The translations under genes were made by a program, and so were the position numbers. This document shows positions 34,973 to 43,285 of a stretch of DNA of 46,073 nt, piece by piece (position 1 is the first letter of the stretch; every line of letters begins with the position of its first letter). The stretch is from Betaproteobacteria bacterium (GTDB lineage: Bacteria > Pseudomonadota > Gammaproteobacteria > Burkholderiales > SG8-41). The stretch spans positions 1 to 46,073 of the forward strand of contig JANYDM010000181.1 in NCBI GenBank assembly GCA_025363575.1. Direction: 5' to 3'. The notes under the pieces were generated by a model. The model did no database searches. It worked only from the letters and a program-made list of their open reading frames with translations, and was not told the origin of the DNA.

Positions 34973-36046
34973 TCATGCTTCGTATGTCTCTCGTTCGAGC
35001 GTGCAGCGGGCGACGGCTGCCGGATCCAGAGCGGGGCGGTAGCCGGGCTCAAGCACGATCGCGCCGCGCTCCAGCTTGAGCGGGTTGATCAGCAAGGACG
35101 ATACGGGTTTCAGGAAGCCGTTCATTTCACCCGCGTTGTCGATGTGTTCGCGTGCGATGCAGGCTTCCATCCAGCAGCCGATGTCGCATGCAACGCCGTT
35201 GCCGAGCACAGGCTGCATGCCGCAGTCGCGGATCACTCCAATGGCGGCGGTGAGTCGGTCGAGTCCACCCAGTTTCATCAGCTTGAGCTTGATGTAGCGC
35301 GCGGCATTGAGTTCGGCGGCGCGGCGTATGTCAGCCAGCCCGTAGATGGATTCGTCGAGCATCATAGGCACGGTCGCCACGCGCGCGACGGCGCATGCGG
35401 AATCCCAGTCACCGGCGGCGCAGGGCTGTTCGAACAGCTCTATGCCTCCGGGATCCAGCGACGCGGCGAACCGGCACGCGTCGTCGCGCCCGTAACCCTG
35501 GTTGGCGTCCAGCCGTATGCGCGCGCGGCCGCTTACCGCACGCTGCACGCGTTTGACGAGCCCGGCGTCGTGCGCGGCGTCGAAGCCGACTTTGACTTTA
35601 AGCGTGGTATAGCCGTCGGCGAAAAGTTGCGCCGATTCGCGCTCGATCCCTTCGCTGTCGGTCGCGTTCAACAGGCCCAGTACGGGCACGCGTACAGTAT
35701 GCGCGACATTGAGGACGGCGTGCGACGCGAGCATTTCGAGCGCCGAATTGAATGCAGTGGCAGTGAACGGCGCCGGCCCTAGATGTTGTTGCAGACGCGC
35801 CGCAATGTCGACTGCTGCGAGTCCGGCATTGTCCTTAGCAAGCTGCCGCGCGAGCGTCCACCCGCCGTCTATCGTTTCGTCGGTATAGCCCGTCAAATAA
35901 GTCGCCTCGCCGAGCCCGCATTGACCGGTGCTGTCGCTTGCTTCGACCAATACAGTATCGAATGCCACGACCGGCCCGAACGACAGGCGATACGGCTTTG
36001 TCAGCGGTACGCGCAAGCGATAGAGCGAGATGCGTTCGATTTTCAT
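34973..36046 (-). CDS. enolase-superfamily enzyme, muconate lactonizing / dipeptide epimerase group
   Basis: A 357-residue member of the mandelate racemase/muconate lactonizing enzyme superfamily. The first catalytic Lys is in YTTLKVKVGF (K-x-K), metal ligands follow at IRLDANQGYG (Asp), IELFEQPCA (Glu) and MMLDESIYG (Asp), and the second Lys is in ARYIKLKLMKLGG. GNGVACDIGCWMEACIA closes the barrel. The start MKIERISLYRLRVPLTKPYR at 36046 was chosen; the frame extends 26 codons upstream but that part looks non-coding. Dipeptide epimerase (LdtE-like) or cycloisomerase are both possible; the KxK/K pair gives no specificity by itself. It is 70 bp upstream of the dioxygenase gene, on the same strand. 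Confidence 0.88.
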   Translation of the reverse strand: MKIERISLYRLRVPLTKPYRLSFGPVVAFDTVLVEASDSTGQCGLGEATYLTGYTDETIDGGWTLARQLAKDNAGLAAVDIAARLQQHLGPAPFTATAFNSALEMLASHAVLNVAHTVRVPVLGLLNATDSEGIERESAQLFADGYTTLKVKVGFDAAHDAGLVKRVQRAVSGRARIRLDANQGYGRDDACRFAASLDPGGIELFEQPCAAGDWDSACAVARVATVPMMLDESIYGLADIRRAAELNAARYIKLKLMKLGGLDRLTAAIGVIRDCGMQPVLGNGVACDIGCWMEACIAREHIDNAGEMNGFLKPVSSLLINPLKLERGAIVLEPGYRPALDPAAVARCTLERETYEA

Positions 36047-36088
36047 CGCAGGGAGGGCAGACTCACGCAGAAGAGCGTGCGCGGTAAC

Positions 36089-36094
36089 TATAAT
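36089..36094 (+). promoter_or_regulatory. TATAAT box between divergent epimerase and methyltransferase genes
   Basis: TATAAT is embedded in an AT-rich patch (CTATAATATAGC) 29 bp before the methyltransferase start. The same patch read on the minus strand gives TATATT/TATAGT, usable by the divergent epimerase gene. No clear -35 box. A bidirectional promoter is plausible. Confidence 0.4.
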
Positions 36095-36122
36095 ATAGCG
36101 TTTAGCAAAGACCGGATTTTTC

Positions 36123-36662
36123 ATGCCGAGCGAAGGCCATCAAAAAATAGACGAGCCAGCGGCCTGGGTGCGGCGCTGGTCCGGCCGCATCGCGGCCGGC
36201 GGTCGCGTGCTCGACCTTGCCAGCGGCAGCGGCCGCCATGCGCGCTACCTGGCGGGCCGTGGTCACACCGTCGAGGCCGTCGACCGTGATGCAGACGCGC
36301 TCCACGAACTCGATGGCGTCGCGGGCGTGACGACCCGTGCATGCGATCTGGAAAGCGGCGAATGGCCCTATCCCGGCGCGAAATTCGACGCCGTAATCGT
36401 CACCAATTATCTGCACCGGCCGTTGTTTCGCTATTTGATAGCGGCGGTAGGGCCGGGCGGCGTGTTGATCTACGAGACGTTTGCGCTCGGCAACGAACGC
36501 TTCGGCCGGCCGCGCAATCCGGATTTTTTGCTGCGGCCCGGCGAGCTTCTGCAGGCGACGCATGGGCTGCTGGAAGTCATTGCCTACGAGAACTGTATCG
36601 TCGACGAGCCGCGGCGGGCGGCGATACAGCGCGTCTGCGCCATTAACCTGGCGAGCCGCTAG
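36123..36662 (+). CDS. class I SAM-dependent methyltransferase (TehB-like)
   Basis: A 179-residue small methyltransferase. Motif I is GGRVLDLASGSGRHARYLAG, with the acidic residue of motif II in VEAVDRDADAL. Then TTRACDLESGEWPYPGAKFD and AVIVTNYLHRPLFRYL (motif IV) follow, with VGPGGVLIYETFA as motif VI. The ending NERFGRPRNPDFLLRPGELL and IVDEPRRAAIQRVCAI is common to a widespread proteobacterial group of unknown substrate. Start ATG 36123 follows a TATAAT box by 29 bp; no strong ribosome site. Confidence 0.86.
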   Translation: MPSEGHQKIDEPAAWVRRWSGRIAAGGRVLDLASGSGRHARYLAGRGHTVEAVDRDADALHELDGVAGVTTRACDLESGEWPYPGAKFDAVIVTNYLHRPLFRYLIAAVGPGGVLIYETFALGNERFGRPRNPDFLLRPGELLQATHGLLEVIAYENCIVDEPRRAAIQRVCAINLASR

Positions 36663-36711
36663 ACGGCAGGCTGCGGCCGGCTGCAACCTTTTCGCGGGTC
36701 GTGCGTTGGTC

Positions 36712-36957
36712 ATGAAAGGGCACTCGCGCATGCGATATTCGCGAGTGACAATGCGGATGACGGCCACGATGACGAAATATTTTGCAAACGACGCGCACCC
36801 CGGGCCGGCGGCTTATGCGGACGAGGTGCTATGCGCGAACTGGCATCCGCTCGTGCTGATGCTGGCCGAACCTTTGGCGCGTGCGCAAAAAACGGCGCTC
36901 AGCGCGGTCGACGCCGAAGAATTGCTGGCGCGCCTGTATCTGGCCCAGCAGGCGTAA
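36712..36957 (+). CDS. possible small protein of unknown function
   Basis: An open frame of up to 81 residues between the methyltransferase and dapA genes. Several ATG starts are possible (36712, 36730, 36751, 36757, 36769). An 8-bp inverted repeat at 36721-36747 lies across the first candidates, so a start at 36757 or 36769 (MTKYFANDAHPGPAAYADEV) is more likely. The C-terminal part VLCANWHPLVLMLAEPLARA and the sequence after it look like a helical protein. No family was recognised and coding potential was not measured; it could be spurious. Confidence 0.4.
   Translation: MKGHSRMRYSRVTMRMTATMTKYFANDAHPGPAAYADEVLCANWHPLVLMLAEPLARAQKTALSAVDAEELLARLYLAQQA
36721..36747. repeat. perfect 8-bp inverted repeat
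   Basis: CACTCGCG (36721-36728) and CGCGAGTG (36740-36747) are exact reverse complements separated by 11 bases. This could form a hairpin or be an operator. There is no T-run after it, so it is not an intrinsic terminator. Confidence 0.5.
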
Positions 36958-37050
36958 GCAGAAGGCCCCGGCCAGGGGACGGGTAACGCTGACAAAGCGC
37001 GCGCGGCTGTAAGCAGTCGTAACGCTGTTCGGAGCGCCGCCCGGATACGG

Positions 37051-37056
37051 TAGAAT
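37051..37056 (+). promoter_or_regulatory. candidate -10 box of the dapA promoter
   Basis: TAGAAT, five of six matches to TATAAT, 90 bp before the dapA start; the sequence 17 bp upstream (TTCGGA) is a poor -35 box. The leader contains a ribosome site AGGGAAAA just before the ATG. Assigned mainly by position. Confidence 0.35.
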
Positions 37057-37145
37057 GCCCCCCTTAAATCGGGCTTTTGCCGGTCATCGCGTCTTAGTAC
37101 GTGCCAATCGGCGGGCGCGGAGTTTAATCCAGGGAAAACAGCAAG

Positions 37146-38030
37146 ATGGCACAGCTTACGGGCAGCATGGTCGCGATCGTCACGCCGATGCACGAAGACG
37201 GCAGTCTCGATCTTGATGCGTTCCGCAAACTCATAGACTGGCACATCGCGGAAGGAACCGACGGCATAGTGGTGGTCGGTACCACCGGCGAGTCGCCCAC
37301 CGTTGATTCCGACGAGCACCATCAGTTGATCAAGGTCGCCGTCGAGCATGCCAAACGGCGCATCCCCGTGATTGCCGGTACGGGCGCGAATTCGACGCGC
37401 GAGGCAATCGAGCATTCAGCTTATGCAAAGCAGGCCGGCGCGGACGCCAGCCTGTCGGTCGTTCCTTACTACAACAAGCCGACGCAGGAAGGCCTGTACC
37501 GCCATTTTCGCGCCATTGCCGAGGCCGTCGACATTCCGCAAATCGTCTACAACGTGCCCGGCCGCACGGCCGCCGACCTGCAGACCGAAACCATGGTGCG
37601 GCTGGCGCAGCTGCCGCATATCGTGGGCCTCAAGGACGCGACCGCCAACCTTGAGCGCGGCGCCGAACTGCTGCGGCAATTGCCGGCGCACGTCGCCGTT
37701 TACAGCGGCGACGACGCGACGGGGCTGCCCCTCATGCTGCTTGGCGGCCAAGGGGTGATTTCGGTCACCGCCAATGTCGCCCCGCGCCTGATGCATGAAA
37801 TGTGCGCCGCCGCATTGAAGCCGGATCCGGCGCGCGCGCGTGAACTAAACAATCGCTTGATGGGTCTGCATCGTAACCTGTTTGTCGAAGCCAACCCGAT
37901 CCCGGTCAAGTGGGCGGTGGCAAAAATGAAACTGATCAAGGCCGGCATCCGCCTGCCGCTGACGCCGCTCCCCGAGCATTGCCAGGCGCAGGTGCAGGCC
38001 GCGATGCTGGAGGCCGGGATCAAAGTGTAA
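37146..38030 (+). CDS. dapA: 4-hydroxy-tetrahydrodipicolinate synthase
   Basis: DapA condenses aspartate semialdehyde with pyruvate, the first step of the lysine and diaminopimelate branch. The 294-residue length is standard. Motifs: [20 protein letters not shown] (the Thr-Thr site), [25 protein letters not shown] (catalytic Tyr) and [18 protein letters not shown], whose Lys forms the Schiff base. The catalytic triad residues are all present. It is followed 9 bp later by bamC, with the ribosome site AAGGAGA overlapping the dapA stop, the common betaproteobacterial dapA-bamC arrangement. Confidence 0.97.
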   Translation: MAQLTGSMVAIVTPMHEDGSLDLDAFRKLIDWHIAEGTDGIVVVGTTGESPTVDSDEHHQLIKVAVEHAKRRIPVIAGTGANSTREAIEHSAYAKQAGADASLSVVPYYNKPTQEGLYRHFRAIAEAVDIPQIVYNVPGRTAADLQTETMVRLAQLPHIVGLKDATANLERGAELLRQLPAHVAVYSGDDATGLPLMLLGGQGVISVTANVAPRLMHEMCAAALKPDPARARELNNRLMGLHRNLFVEANPIPVKWAVAKMKLIKAGIRLPLTPLPEHCQAQVQAAMLEAGIKV

Positions 38031-38039
38031 GGAGACACA

Positions 38040-39188
38040 ATGACAAGATTGCCGCAATGGAAAGTTGCAGTGGCGGGGTGCGCGGCCGTGTTGCTCGCTG
38101 CCTGCAACGTCCTGCCGAAAATGGAAAACGACACCGTCGAATACAAATCGGCGTCGAAAAACAAGCTGCCGGACCTGCGGGTGCCGCCCGACCTGACGAA
38201 GCCCACTGCGGATGACCGCTATCAGGTTCCGGAGACCAAGGGCGGGGCTCTGCTCTCCGAGTACGATAAGGAGCGCCGCACGGCGCCCGATCTGTCAAAG
38301 ACCGCCATACTGCCTTCGCAGCCCAACGCGCGCGTCGAGCGTTCCGGCAATCAGCGCTGGCTAGTGGTGCAGGGCGAACCGGATGCGGTGTGGAACGTAG
38401 TCAAGGACTTCTGGCAGGAAGTCGGTTTCGTCATCAGCGTGGAGACGCCTGAAGCCGGTGTCATGGAAACGGACTACGCCGAAAGCCGCGCGAAACTTGA
38501 TGCCGGTGTCGTGCGCAATTTTCTCGGCAAGATAATGGATAGCATCTATTCCACCGCCGAGCGCGACAAGTTCCGCACGCGGCTCGAGCGCGGCAGCGAG
38601 CCGGGCACCACCGAAATCTACGTGAGCCACCGTGGCATGGAAGAGGTCTACATCAACGAGTACAAGAATGAGACGCGCTGGCAGCCGCGCCCCCCGGATC
38701 CGGATCTGGAGGCGCAGATGCTGGGCCGCTTGATGGGACGCTTTGGTGTGCAGCAGGAGCGCGCCAAAACCGAGATTGCCCAGGCGTCCAAAACGCAGGG
38801 ACCCGCGCGCGCAACTCTGCTCAAAGGCCAGGGCGGCGGCAGCATGCTGTCGGTGAACGACCAGTTCGACCGCGCGTGGCGCCGCATCGGTCTCGCGCTT
38901 GACCGCGTCGGCTTTACCGTCGAAGACCGCGATCGTTCGCAAGGGCTTTATTTCGTGCGCTACGTCGATCCCGACGCCGACAACAAGAGCACGCAGCAAA
39001 AAGGGTTCTTCTCGAAAATCAATCCGTTCGGCAAGTCCGAGAAGGCAACGTCGAAAGAACAGTTCCGCATCAAGGTCAAAGACGCGGACCCCGTCAGCCA
39101 GGTCAGCGTGCTGAACAAGGACGGGGGCGAGGAAAAGTCCGATACTGCCAGCCGCATTCTTTCGTTGCTCTACGAGCAGTTGAAGTGA
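38040..39188 (+). CDS. bamC: outer membrane assembly lipoprotein BamC
   Basis: BamC (NlpB) is an accessory lipoprotein of the BAM complex that inserts beta-barrel proteins. The signal peptide ends with lipobox LAAC (Cys22). The unstructured N-terminal arm DTVEYKSASKNKLPDLRVPP matches the BamD-binding lasso of E. coli BamC, though the protein (382 residues) is somewhat longer than the E. coli 344. Two helix-grip domains follow: the first around RWLVVQGEPDAVWNVVKDFW, the second around DQFDRAWRRIGLALDRVGFT. Lys/Asp-rich linker near residues 310-340. Next to dapA and an MBL hydrolase, as in related bacteria. Confidence 0.92.
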   Translation: MTRLPQWKVAVAGCAAVLLAACNVLPKMENDTVEYKSASKNKLPDLRVPPDLTKPTADDRYQVPETKGGALLSEYDKERRTAPDLSKTAILPSQPNARVERSGNQRWLVVQGEPDAVWNVVKDFWQEVGFVISVETPEAGVMETDYAESRAKLDAGVVRNFLGKIMDSIYSTAERDKFRTRLERGSEPGTTEIYVSHRGMEEVYINEYKNETRWQPRPPDPDLEAQMLGRLMGRFGVQQERAKTEIAQASKTQGPARATLLKGQGGGSMLSVNDQFDRAWRRIGLALDRVGFTVEDRDRSQGLYFVRYVDPDADNKSTQQKGFFSKINPFGKSEKATSKEQFRIKVKDADPVSQVSVLNKDGGEEKSDTASRILSLLYEQLK

Positions 39189-39273
39189 GGGGCGGCGGGA
39201 GAGCAAGGCGTAAAATCAATATTCCCGCAGGCCTCGTAGATCCTCCCGCCTGCCGACGCAAATTGTACTTCTC

Positions 39274-40044
39274 ATGATGCGTTTCGCATCACTGGGCAGC
39301 GGCAGCGACGGCAATGGCCTGCTGGTTGAAATCGGCACGACGCGCATACTTGCCGACTGCGGTTTCACGCTCGGCGACACGGTCGCGCGGCTGGCACGCT
39401 GCGGCGTGACTGCGGATTCGCTGTCGGCGATTCTGATCACGCACGAGCACGACGACCATATAGGCGGCGCAGCGCGCCTGGCGCGCAAATTCAATATTCC
39501 GGTTTGGATTACGCACGGCACTTTGCAAGGCGCGCGGAATGCATTCGCGGGCGTCGGCGCCGTGCATATTTTTGACTGTCATCAGAAGTTTGCGGTCGGC
39601 GCCATCGAAGTCGAGCCGTACACAGTGCCGCACGATTCGCGCGAGCCCGCGCAATTTGTCTTCAGCGACGGCGCGCACCGTCTCGGGCTGCTGACGGACG
39701 CCGGTTCATTGACGGCGCATATGCAGGCGGTATTGAGCGGCCTCGACGCGCTCGTGCTCGAATGCAACCACGATCTCGATATGTTGTGGGCTGGCGGCTA
39801 CCCGCAACGGCTGAAGGAGCGCATTGCCGGGAGATTCGGCCATCTCGACAATGCCACTGCCGCGCAGCTGCTGACCCTGATCGACTGCAGCCGACTCAAG
39901 CACTTGGTCGCGGCGCATCTGAGCAAGCAGAACAATTCGCCGCAACTCGCGGGCGCGGCACTATCGCGTGCGCTGAACTGCGCGCCCGAATGGATCGGCA
40001 TTGCGTCGCAGTCCGACGGCTTCGCGTGGCGGCAGGCCGGCTGA
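39274..40044 (+). CDS. MBL-fold metallo-hydrolase (YycJ/WalJ-like)
   Basis: A 256-residue metallo-beta-lactamase-fold hydrolase. The metal motif is ITHEHDDHIGGAARL (HxHxDH). Other ligands include the His in VEPYTVPHDSRE and the Asp in LGLLTDAGSL; ALVLECNHDLDML is the late conserved element. MRFASLGSGSDGNGLLVEIG is the N-terminus typical of the YycJ/WalJ group, which in Gram-positives acts as a double-strand exonuclease; the proteobacterial role is less clear. A second ATG at 39277 is an equal start choice. It lies 85 bp after bamC and ends just before a bidirectional terminator. Confidence 0.9.
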   Translation: MMRFASLGSGSDGNGLLVEIGTTRILADCGFTLGDTVARLARCGVTADSLSAILITHEHDDHIGGAARLARKFNIPVWITHGTLQGARNAFAGVGAVHIFDCHQKFAVGAIEVEPYTVPHDSREPAQFVFSDGAHRLGLLTDAGSLTAHMQAVLSGLDALVLECNHDLDMLWAGGYPQRLKERIAGRFGHLDNATAAQLLTLIDCSRLKHLVAAHLSKQNNSPQLAGAALSRALNCAPEWIGIASQSDGFAWRQAG

Positions 40045-40066
40045 CGTGCGCCGCCGCGACGGAAAT

Positions 40067-40096
40067 AAAAAAGCCGGCTGCGAGAGCCGGCTTTTT
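40067..40096. terminator. bidirectional intrinsic terminator
   Basis: AGCCGGCT (40072-40079), loop GCGAG, AGCCGGCT (40085-40092), flanked by an A-run (40067-40072) on the left and a T-run (40092-40096) on the right. It serves the plus-strand MBL hydrolase gene and the minus-strand small lipoprotein gene, which converge here. Confidence 0.9.
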
Positions 40097-40113
40097 CCCG
40101 TGCGGAGTTTCTA

Positions 40114-40365
40114 TCAGCCCGGGGCTTTTGCGTCTTTCTTGACGTCGCCCGTGGGTGCGGGTACCGGCGCCGGTGCGGCGCCTTTGTCGTCTGCTTTCGG
40201 CGCATCCGATTTCATCGCGTCGGGCGTCGGCGCCGGCGCGGGAGCGGGTGCAGGCGTCGCGGCAGGTGCTGGTGCGGGCGCCGGGACGGGGGCAGGCGCG
40301 GGTTTTTCGCCGCAGGCGGTCAAGCCGACTGCCAGCAGGGCGGCAACCAATAACGAACGGTTCAT
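40114..40365 (-). CDS. small Pro/Ala-rich lipoprotein
   Basis: An 83-residue lipoprotein. The signal peptide MNRSLLVAALLAVGLTAC has lipobox LTAC with Cys18, and the ribosome site AAAGGAAAA precedes the ATG. The mature part is low complexity, mainly Ala-Pro repeats with some Lys and Asp toward the end (MKSDAPKADDKG). Such sequences form extended tethers between membrane and peptidoglycan. No family assigned. Strong terminator on one side and its own leader on the other make it a monocistronic gene. Confidence 0.8.
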   Translation of the reverse strand: MNRSLLVAALLAVGLTACGEKPAPAPVPAPAPAPAATPAPAPAPAPTPDAMKSDAPKADDKGAAPAPVPAPTGDVKKDAKAPG

Positions 40366-40502
40366 GTTTTTTCCTTTAGCAGATTGAATACGCTTTAATG
40401 ACGGTGTACTAGCTATTTACCGGCCGACCGGCGGGCCGGACAACCGAGGCTGCGATTGTATGCGTTTCCGCGGGCGATTTCCAGACTGCCTGCGGGCGGC
40501 GG

Positions 40503-41003
40503 CTAAAGCCCGATGGTAGTTGCCGATACCGACGGCGCCGCGGCTTCCCAGATTTCGTCGAATCGCCTGATCAGCAGGCTGGTCGCAGCAACGTCGCCGA
40601 TGGTGGCCTCGCCGCGTATGTCAGTGTAATGGAAGCGACGTACGAAACGCGTATCGTCGGCGACTGCGAATGGATCGTAAACGCGGCGCGCCGCCGGCAG
40701 CGTCTGATAAATCGCCAGGCCGTGGCTGAAACGCTTGAGCAGCAGCATGAGGCGCGGACAATCGCGCACGATATTGCCTGTTTCGTGAAGGACGATCCTG
40801 ACGCGGTTCGTGCGGCGCGCGAGCAGGAACCTGCCCAGCAGCTCCTGGCGTTGCGGCGAATTGAAACTGCGGCCGATGCCGCGGTCGAAAATGCGTATGG
40901 TATGAGTTGCGTTCGCGATCAGCTCGTCGAGCGCGGCGTCATATTCGGCGAACCCCGCGAGCTTGCGTTCGCCGGGCATACGTTCGGGCGGGACTGGCTC
41001 CAT
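40503..41003 (-). CDS. conserved protein of unknown function (DUF7931-like)
   Basis: A 166-residue protein with segments I recognise from a conserved family near cupin/RoxA genes in Betaproteobacteria: IRIFDRGIGRSFNSPQRQEL, RVRIVLHETGNIVRDCPRLM and LPAARRVYDPFAVADDTRFV with RRFHYTDIRGEATI. The layout (a strand-helix repeat with His/Asp motifs) recalls phospholipase D-like folds, but a full HKD motif is not seen, so an enzyme activity is not claimed. It ends 38 bp before the cupin gene stop on the same strand, downstream of it. The domain number is from memory. Confidence 0.75.
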   Translation of the reverse strand: MEPVPPERMPGERKLAGFAEYDAALDELIANATHTIRIFDRGIGRSFNSPQRQELLGRFLLARRTNRVRIVLHETGNIVRDCPRLMLLLKRFSHGLAIYQTLPAARRVYDPFAVADDTRFVRRFHYTDIRGEATIGDVAATSLLIRRFDEIWEAAAPSVSATTIGL

Positions 41004-41041
41004 GTGGCGTGCAATGTCAGTAAGGTGGCGAAGTACCTAAT

Positions 41042-42148
41042 TCAGCCTAATTCAATATAGCCTGCGCGGTACCATTGGTAAAGAAGAGTGCGCGCCGCCG
41101 CATTAACGCGGGCTCCCGGCGGCAGCCGCCGTGTATCGGCTAGTTCATGCAGGACCGGCATGCCTGCGGCGCCGGCGGCGGCAGTTTCGCTATTGATGAA
41201 TACCTGGCGGCCTGAAGTCAGCATGCGCGTCGGCAGCGCGAGGCGGACGCCGCGTGCGCGGACGAGTGCGGCAAAACGCGGCGCTTGCATTGCGCGCGGA
41301 CGTTTGAACACGACGCCCGCGCGCGGCTCGGTCAGGAATTCACCGGCACAGCGCTCGATATCGGCATCGTCCCAGCGTATCGATTCGACCATCGATCTGA
41401 GCTGGCGCAGCATGTCTTTGCCGATAGCTGCGGCGTGGCGCCGGGGCTTGAGGCCGGGATCGCAGTAGGCGCCGTCCGCGCGCGACTTGTCGCGTACGAA
41501 ATCGAGAAAGCGCTCAATCATTTCCCGACGGCCCGGTGCGCGAAAGCCGACCGACCACGTGATGCAGGCGTCGATCGCGATGCCGTGGTGCGCGTAGCGC
41601 GGCGGCAAGTACAGGAGATCACCCGTTTGCAGAGTCCACGCGCGCTGCGCTCGAAAGCGACTCAATATTTTGAGCGGCGCATCGGCGATCAGCTCGAGGT
41701 CGCGCTGACGGCTGATCTGCCAGCGCCGCGCGCCGGCGCCTTGCACCAGGCAGACGTCATAGCTGTCGAAATGCGGGCCGACGCTGCCGCCGGGCGCGGC
41801 ATAGCTCGCCATGATGTCGTCGTGCCGCGCATAAGGGACAAAACTGAAATGACTTTGCAGCTCGCGCGCGGCCGGCAGGGCGGTTTCCAGCCCGTTGACG
41901 AGCAGTGTCCAGCCGCGCGGCGGCAAGCGCGTAAAGTCGCGCCGGCGAAACGGCCCCTGCTCGACGCGCCATTTCCCCCCCGCGCCGATTACCAGCCGCG
42001 ATTCGGTGTCGTCGCGGCATGCAAGCTCGATCAGTTGCGCGCGGTCGAGCGTCGCGGCAGGTTCCTTCAGCACGCCGCGTGCAAGCAGCGGTTTTTTTTG
42101 CCAGAATTCAGCGAGAAATCTGCGCGCGCCGGGTAGAGAGTCCATCAC
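41042..42148 (-). CDS. cupin-domain ribosomal protein hydroxylase, RoxA/YcfD-like
   Basis: A 368-residue JmjC/cupin-type 2-oxoglutarate oxygenase like E. coli YcfD (RoxA), which hydroxylates an Arg of ribosomal protein L16. The N-terminal FLAEFWQKKPLLARG is the family start. The iron site is His-x-Asp in GGSVGPHFDSYDVCLVQGAG with the distal His in LYLPPRYAHHGIAIDA. The C-terminal winged-helix-like region (LADTRRLPPGARVNAAARTL) is also conserved. Start ATG complementary to 42146-42148. Divergent from bcp. Substrate by homology only. Confidence 0.88.
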   Translation of the reverse strand: MMDSLPGARRFLAEFWQKKPLLARGVLKEPAATLDRAQLIELACRDDTESRLVIGAGGKWRVEQGPFRRRDFTRLPPRGWTLLVNGLETALPAARELQSHFSFVPYARHDDIMASYAAPGGSVGPHFDSYDVCLVQGAGARRWQISRQRDLELIADAPLKILSRFRAQRAWTLQTGDLLYLPPRYAHHGIAIDACITWSVGFRAPGRREMIERFLDFVRDKSRADGAYCDPGLKPRRHAAAIGKDMLRQLRSMVESIRWDDADIERCAGEFLTEPRAGVVFKRPRAMQAPRFAALVRARGVRLALPTRMLTSGRQVFINSETAAAGAAGMPVLHELADTRRLPPGARVNAAARTLLYQWYRAGYIELG

Positions 42149-42278
42149 GATTCGATTATAACGTGATGATTACAATTGTTCGCGCGCGCCCTGAGCAATA
42201 GTTCGCGGCTGGCGGGGACGTTTTTTTTGACGCCTGCATGCGGTATTGACGCCAGCGGTACTTTGCTACAATCATTTC

Positions 42279-42785
42279 GTGACGATTCAGACAGAATGCG
42301 GTGCACTGAAGTTACAGGCAGGCCAGGCGGCCCCGGGTTTCGATTTGCCCGACGCCGAAATGGAAGCGATCAAGCTCGCGGATTTCCGCAACCGCAGCAT
42401 CGTCGTGCTGTATTTTTATCCGCGCGACGATACCCCGGGGTGCACGCACGAGGCGATCGAATTCAGCGACAGGCAGGACTCTTTTGCGCGGCTGGATGCG
42501 GTAGTGATCGGCGTCAACATGGACGATTGCCTCAGCCACGGCGCATTTCTCGACAAGCACGGCCTCGCGGTGCAGCTGCTGGCAGACGTGGAGGGCGAGG
42601 TCTGCAATAATTACGGCGTGCTGCACGAGAAAGAGCACGAGGGCAGGAAAAAAACCTGCATCCAGCGGTCGACATTTATCATAGGCAAGGACGGCATGCT
42701 CAAGCATGCGCTGTACGGCGTGACGCCGCGCGGCCATGCAGCGCAGGTGCTGGAACTCATAAAGGACATGGAAAAATGCAAGTAG
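42279..42785 (+). CDS. bcp: Bcp-type thioredoxin-dependent peroxiredoxin
   Basis: A 168-residue peroxiredoxin of the BCP/PrxQ group, reducing hydroperoxides. The peroxidatic Cys is in YFYPRDDTPGCTHEAIEF. The Cys five residues later, which is the resolving Cys of many PrxQ proteins, is Ile here; other Cys residues (MDDCLSH, EVCNNYG, KKTCIQR) may resolve instead. GTG 42279 (TIQTECGALKLQAGQ) was chosen over TTG 42246, since the longer version starts with an unlikely VLCYNHF. The stop overlaps the start of slyD by 10 bp. Divergent from the RoxA-like gene. Confidence 0.92.
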   Translation: MTIQTECGALKLQAGQAAPGFDLPDAEMEAIKLADFRNRSIVVLYFYPRDDTPGCTHEAIEFSDRQDSFARLDAVVIGVNMDDCLSHGAFLDKHGLAVQLLADVEGEVCNNYGVLHEKEHEGRKKTCIQRSTFIIGKDGMLKHALYGVTPRGHAAQVLELIKDMEKCK

Positions 42786-43255
42786 CGCAGGACGCAGTGG
42801 TCTCGTTGCAGTACGAATTGCTGAATTCCGAAGGCGAAACCATAGAAAAGACCGAGGAGCCGATCGACTATCTGCACGGCGGATACGATGGCATCTTTTC
42901 GCGGGTCGAAGAAGCGCTCAATGGCAAGTCCGCAGGCGAAACCTGCGATGTTTACCTGCAGCCGACCGATGCGTTCGGCGACTACGACGAGAAGCTCGTG
43001 CAGATGGAGCCGCGCAGCAAATTTCCGCCGAAGATCGAAGTCGGGATGCGGTTCGAAGGCGAAGCCGGCGATTCGGGCGAGACCATGGTCTACACGGTGA
43101 CCGACATCGCCGAGGACAAGGTTGTGGTAGATGGCAATCATCCACTCGCCGGCATGGCGTTGCGTTTTCATTGCACGGTCAAGGCGGTGCGGGTGGCAAC
43201 CGCGGAGGAGCTCGAGCACGGGCACGTGCACGGCGCCCACGGCCATCATCATTGA
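42776..43255 (+). CDS. slyD: FKBP-type peptidyl-prolyl isomerase SlyD
   Basis: SlyD is a cytosolic prolyl isomerase and chaperone that also handles nickel in hydrogenase maturation. The 159-residue protein opens with VAQDAVVSLQYELLNSEGET and has IDYLHGGYDGIFSRVEEALN, then the inserted flap domain (DEKLVQMEPRSKFPPKIEVG). FHCTVKAVRVATAEEL closes the FKBP fold. The tail HGHVHGAHGHHH is a metal-binding His cluster, shorter than that of E. coli SlyD. Starts inside the end of bcp (10-bp overlap), indicating coupling. Convergent with mutS. Confidence 0.95.
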   Translation: MQVAQDAVVSLQYELLNSEGETIEKTEEPIDYLHGGYDGIFSRVEEALNGKSAGETCDVYLQPTDAFGDYDEKLVQMEPRSKFPPKIEVGMRFEGEAGDSGETMVYTVTDIAEDKVVVDGNHPLAGMALRFHCTVKAVRVATAEELEHGHVHGAHGHHH

Positions 43256-43285
43256 TGCGTGAAGTCGGGGCACCCTGACTCGCGG

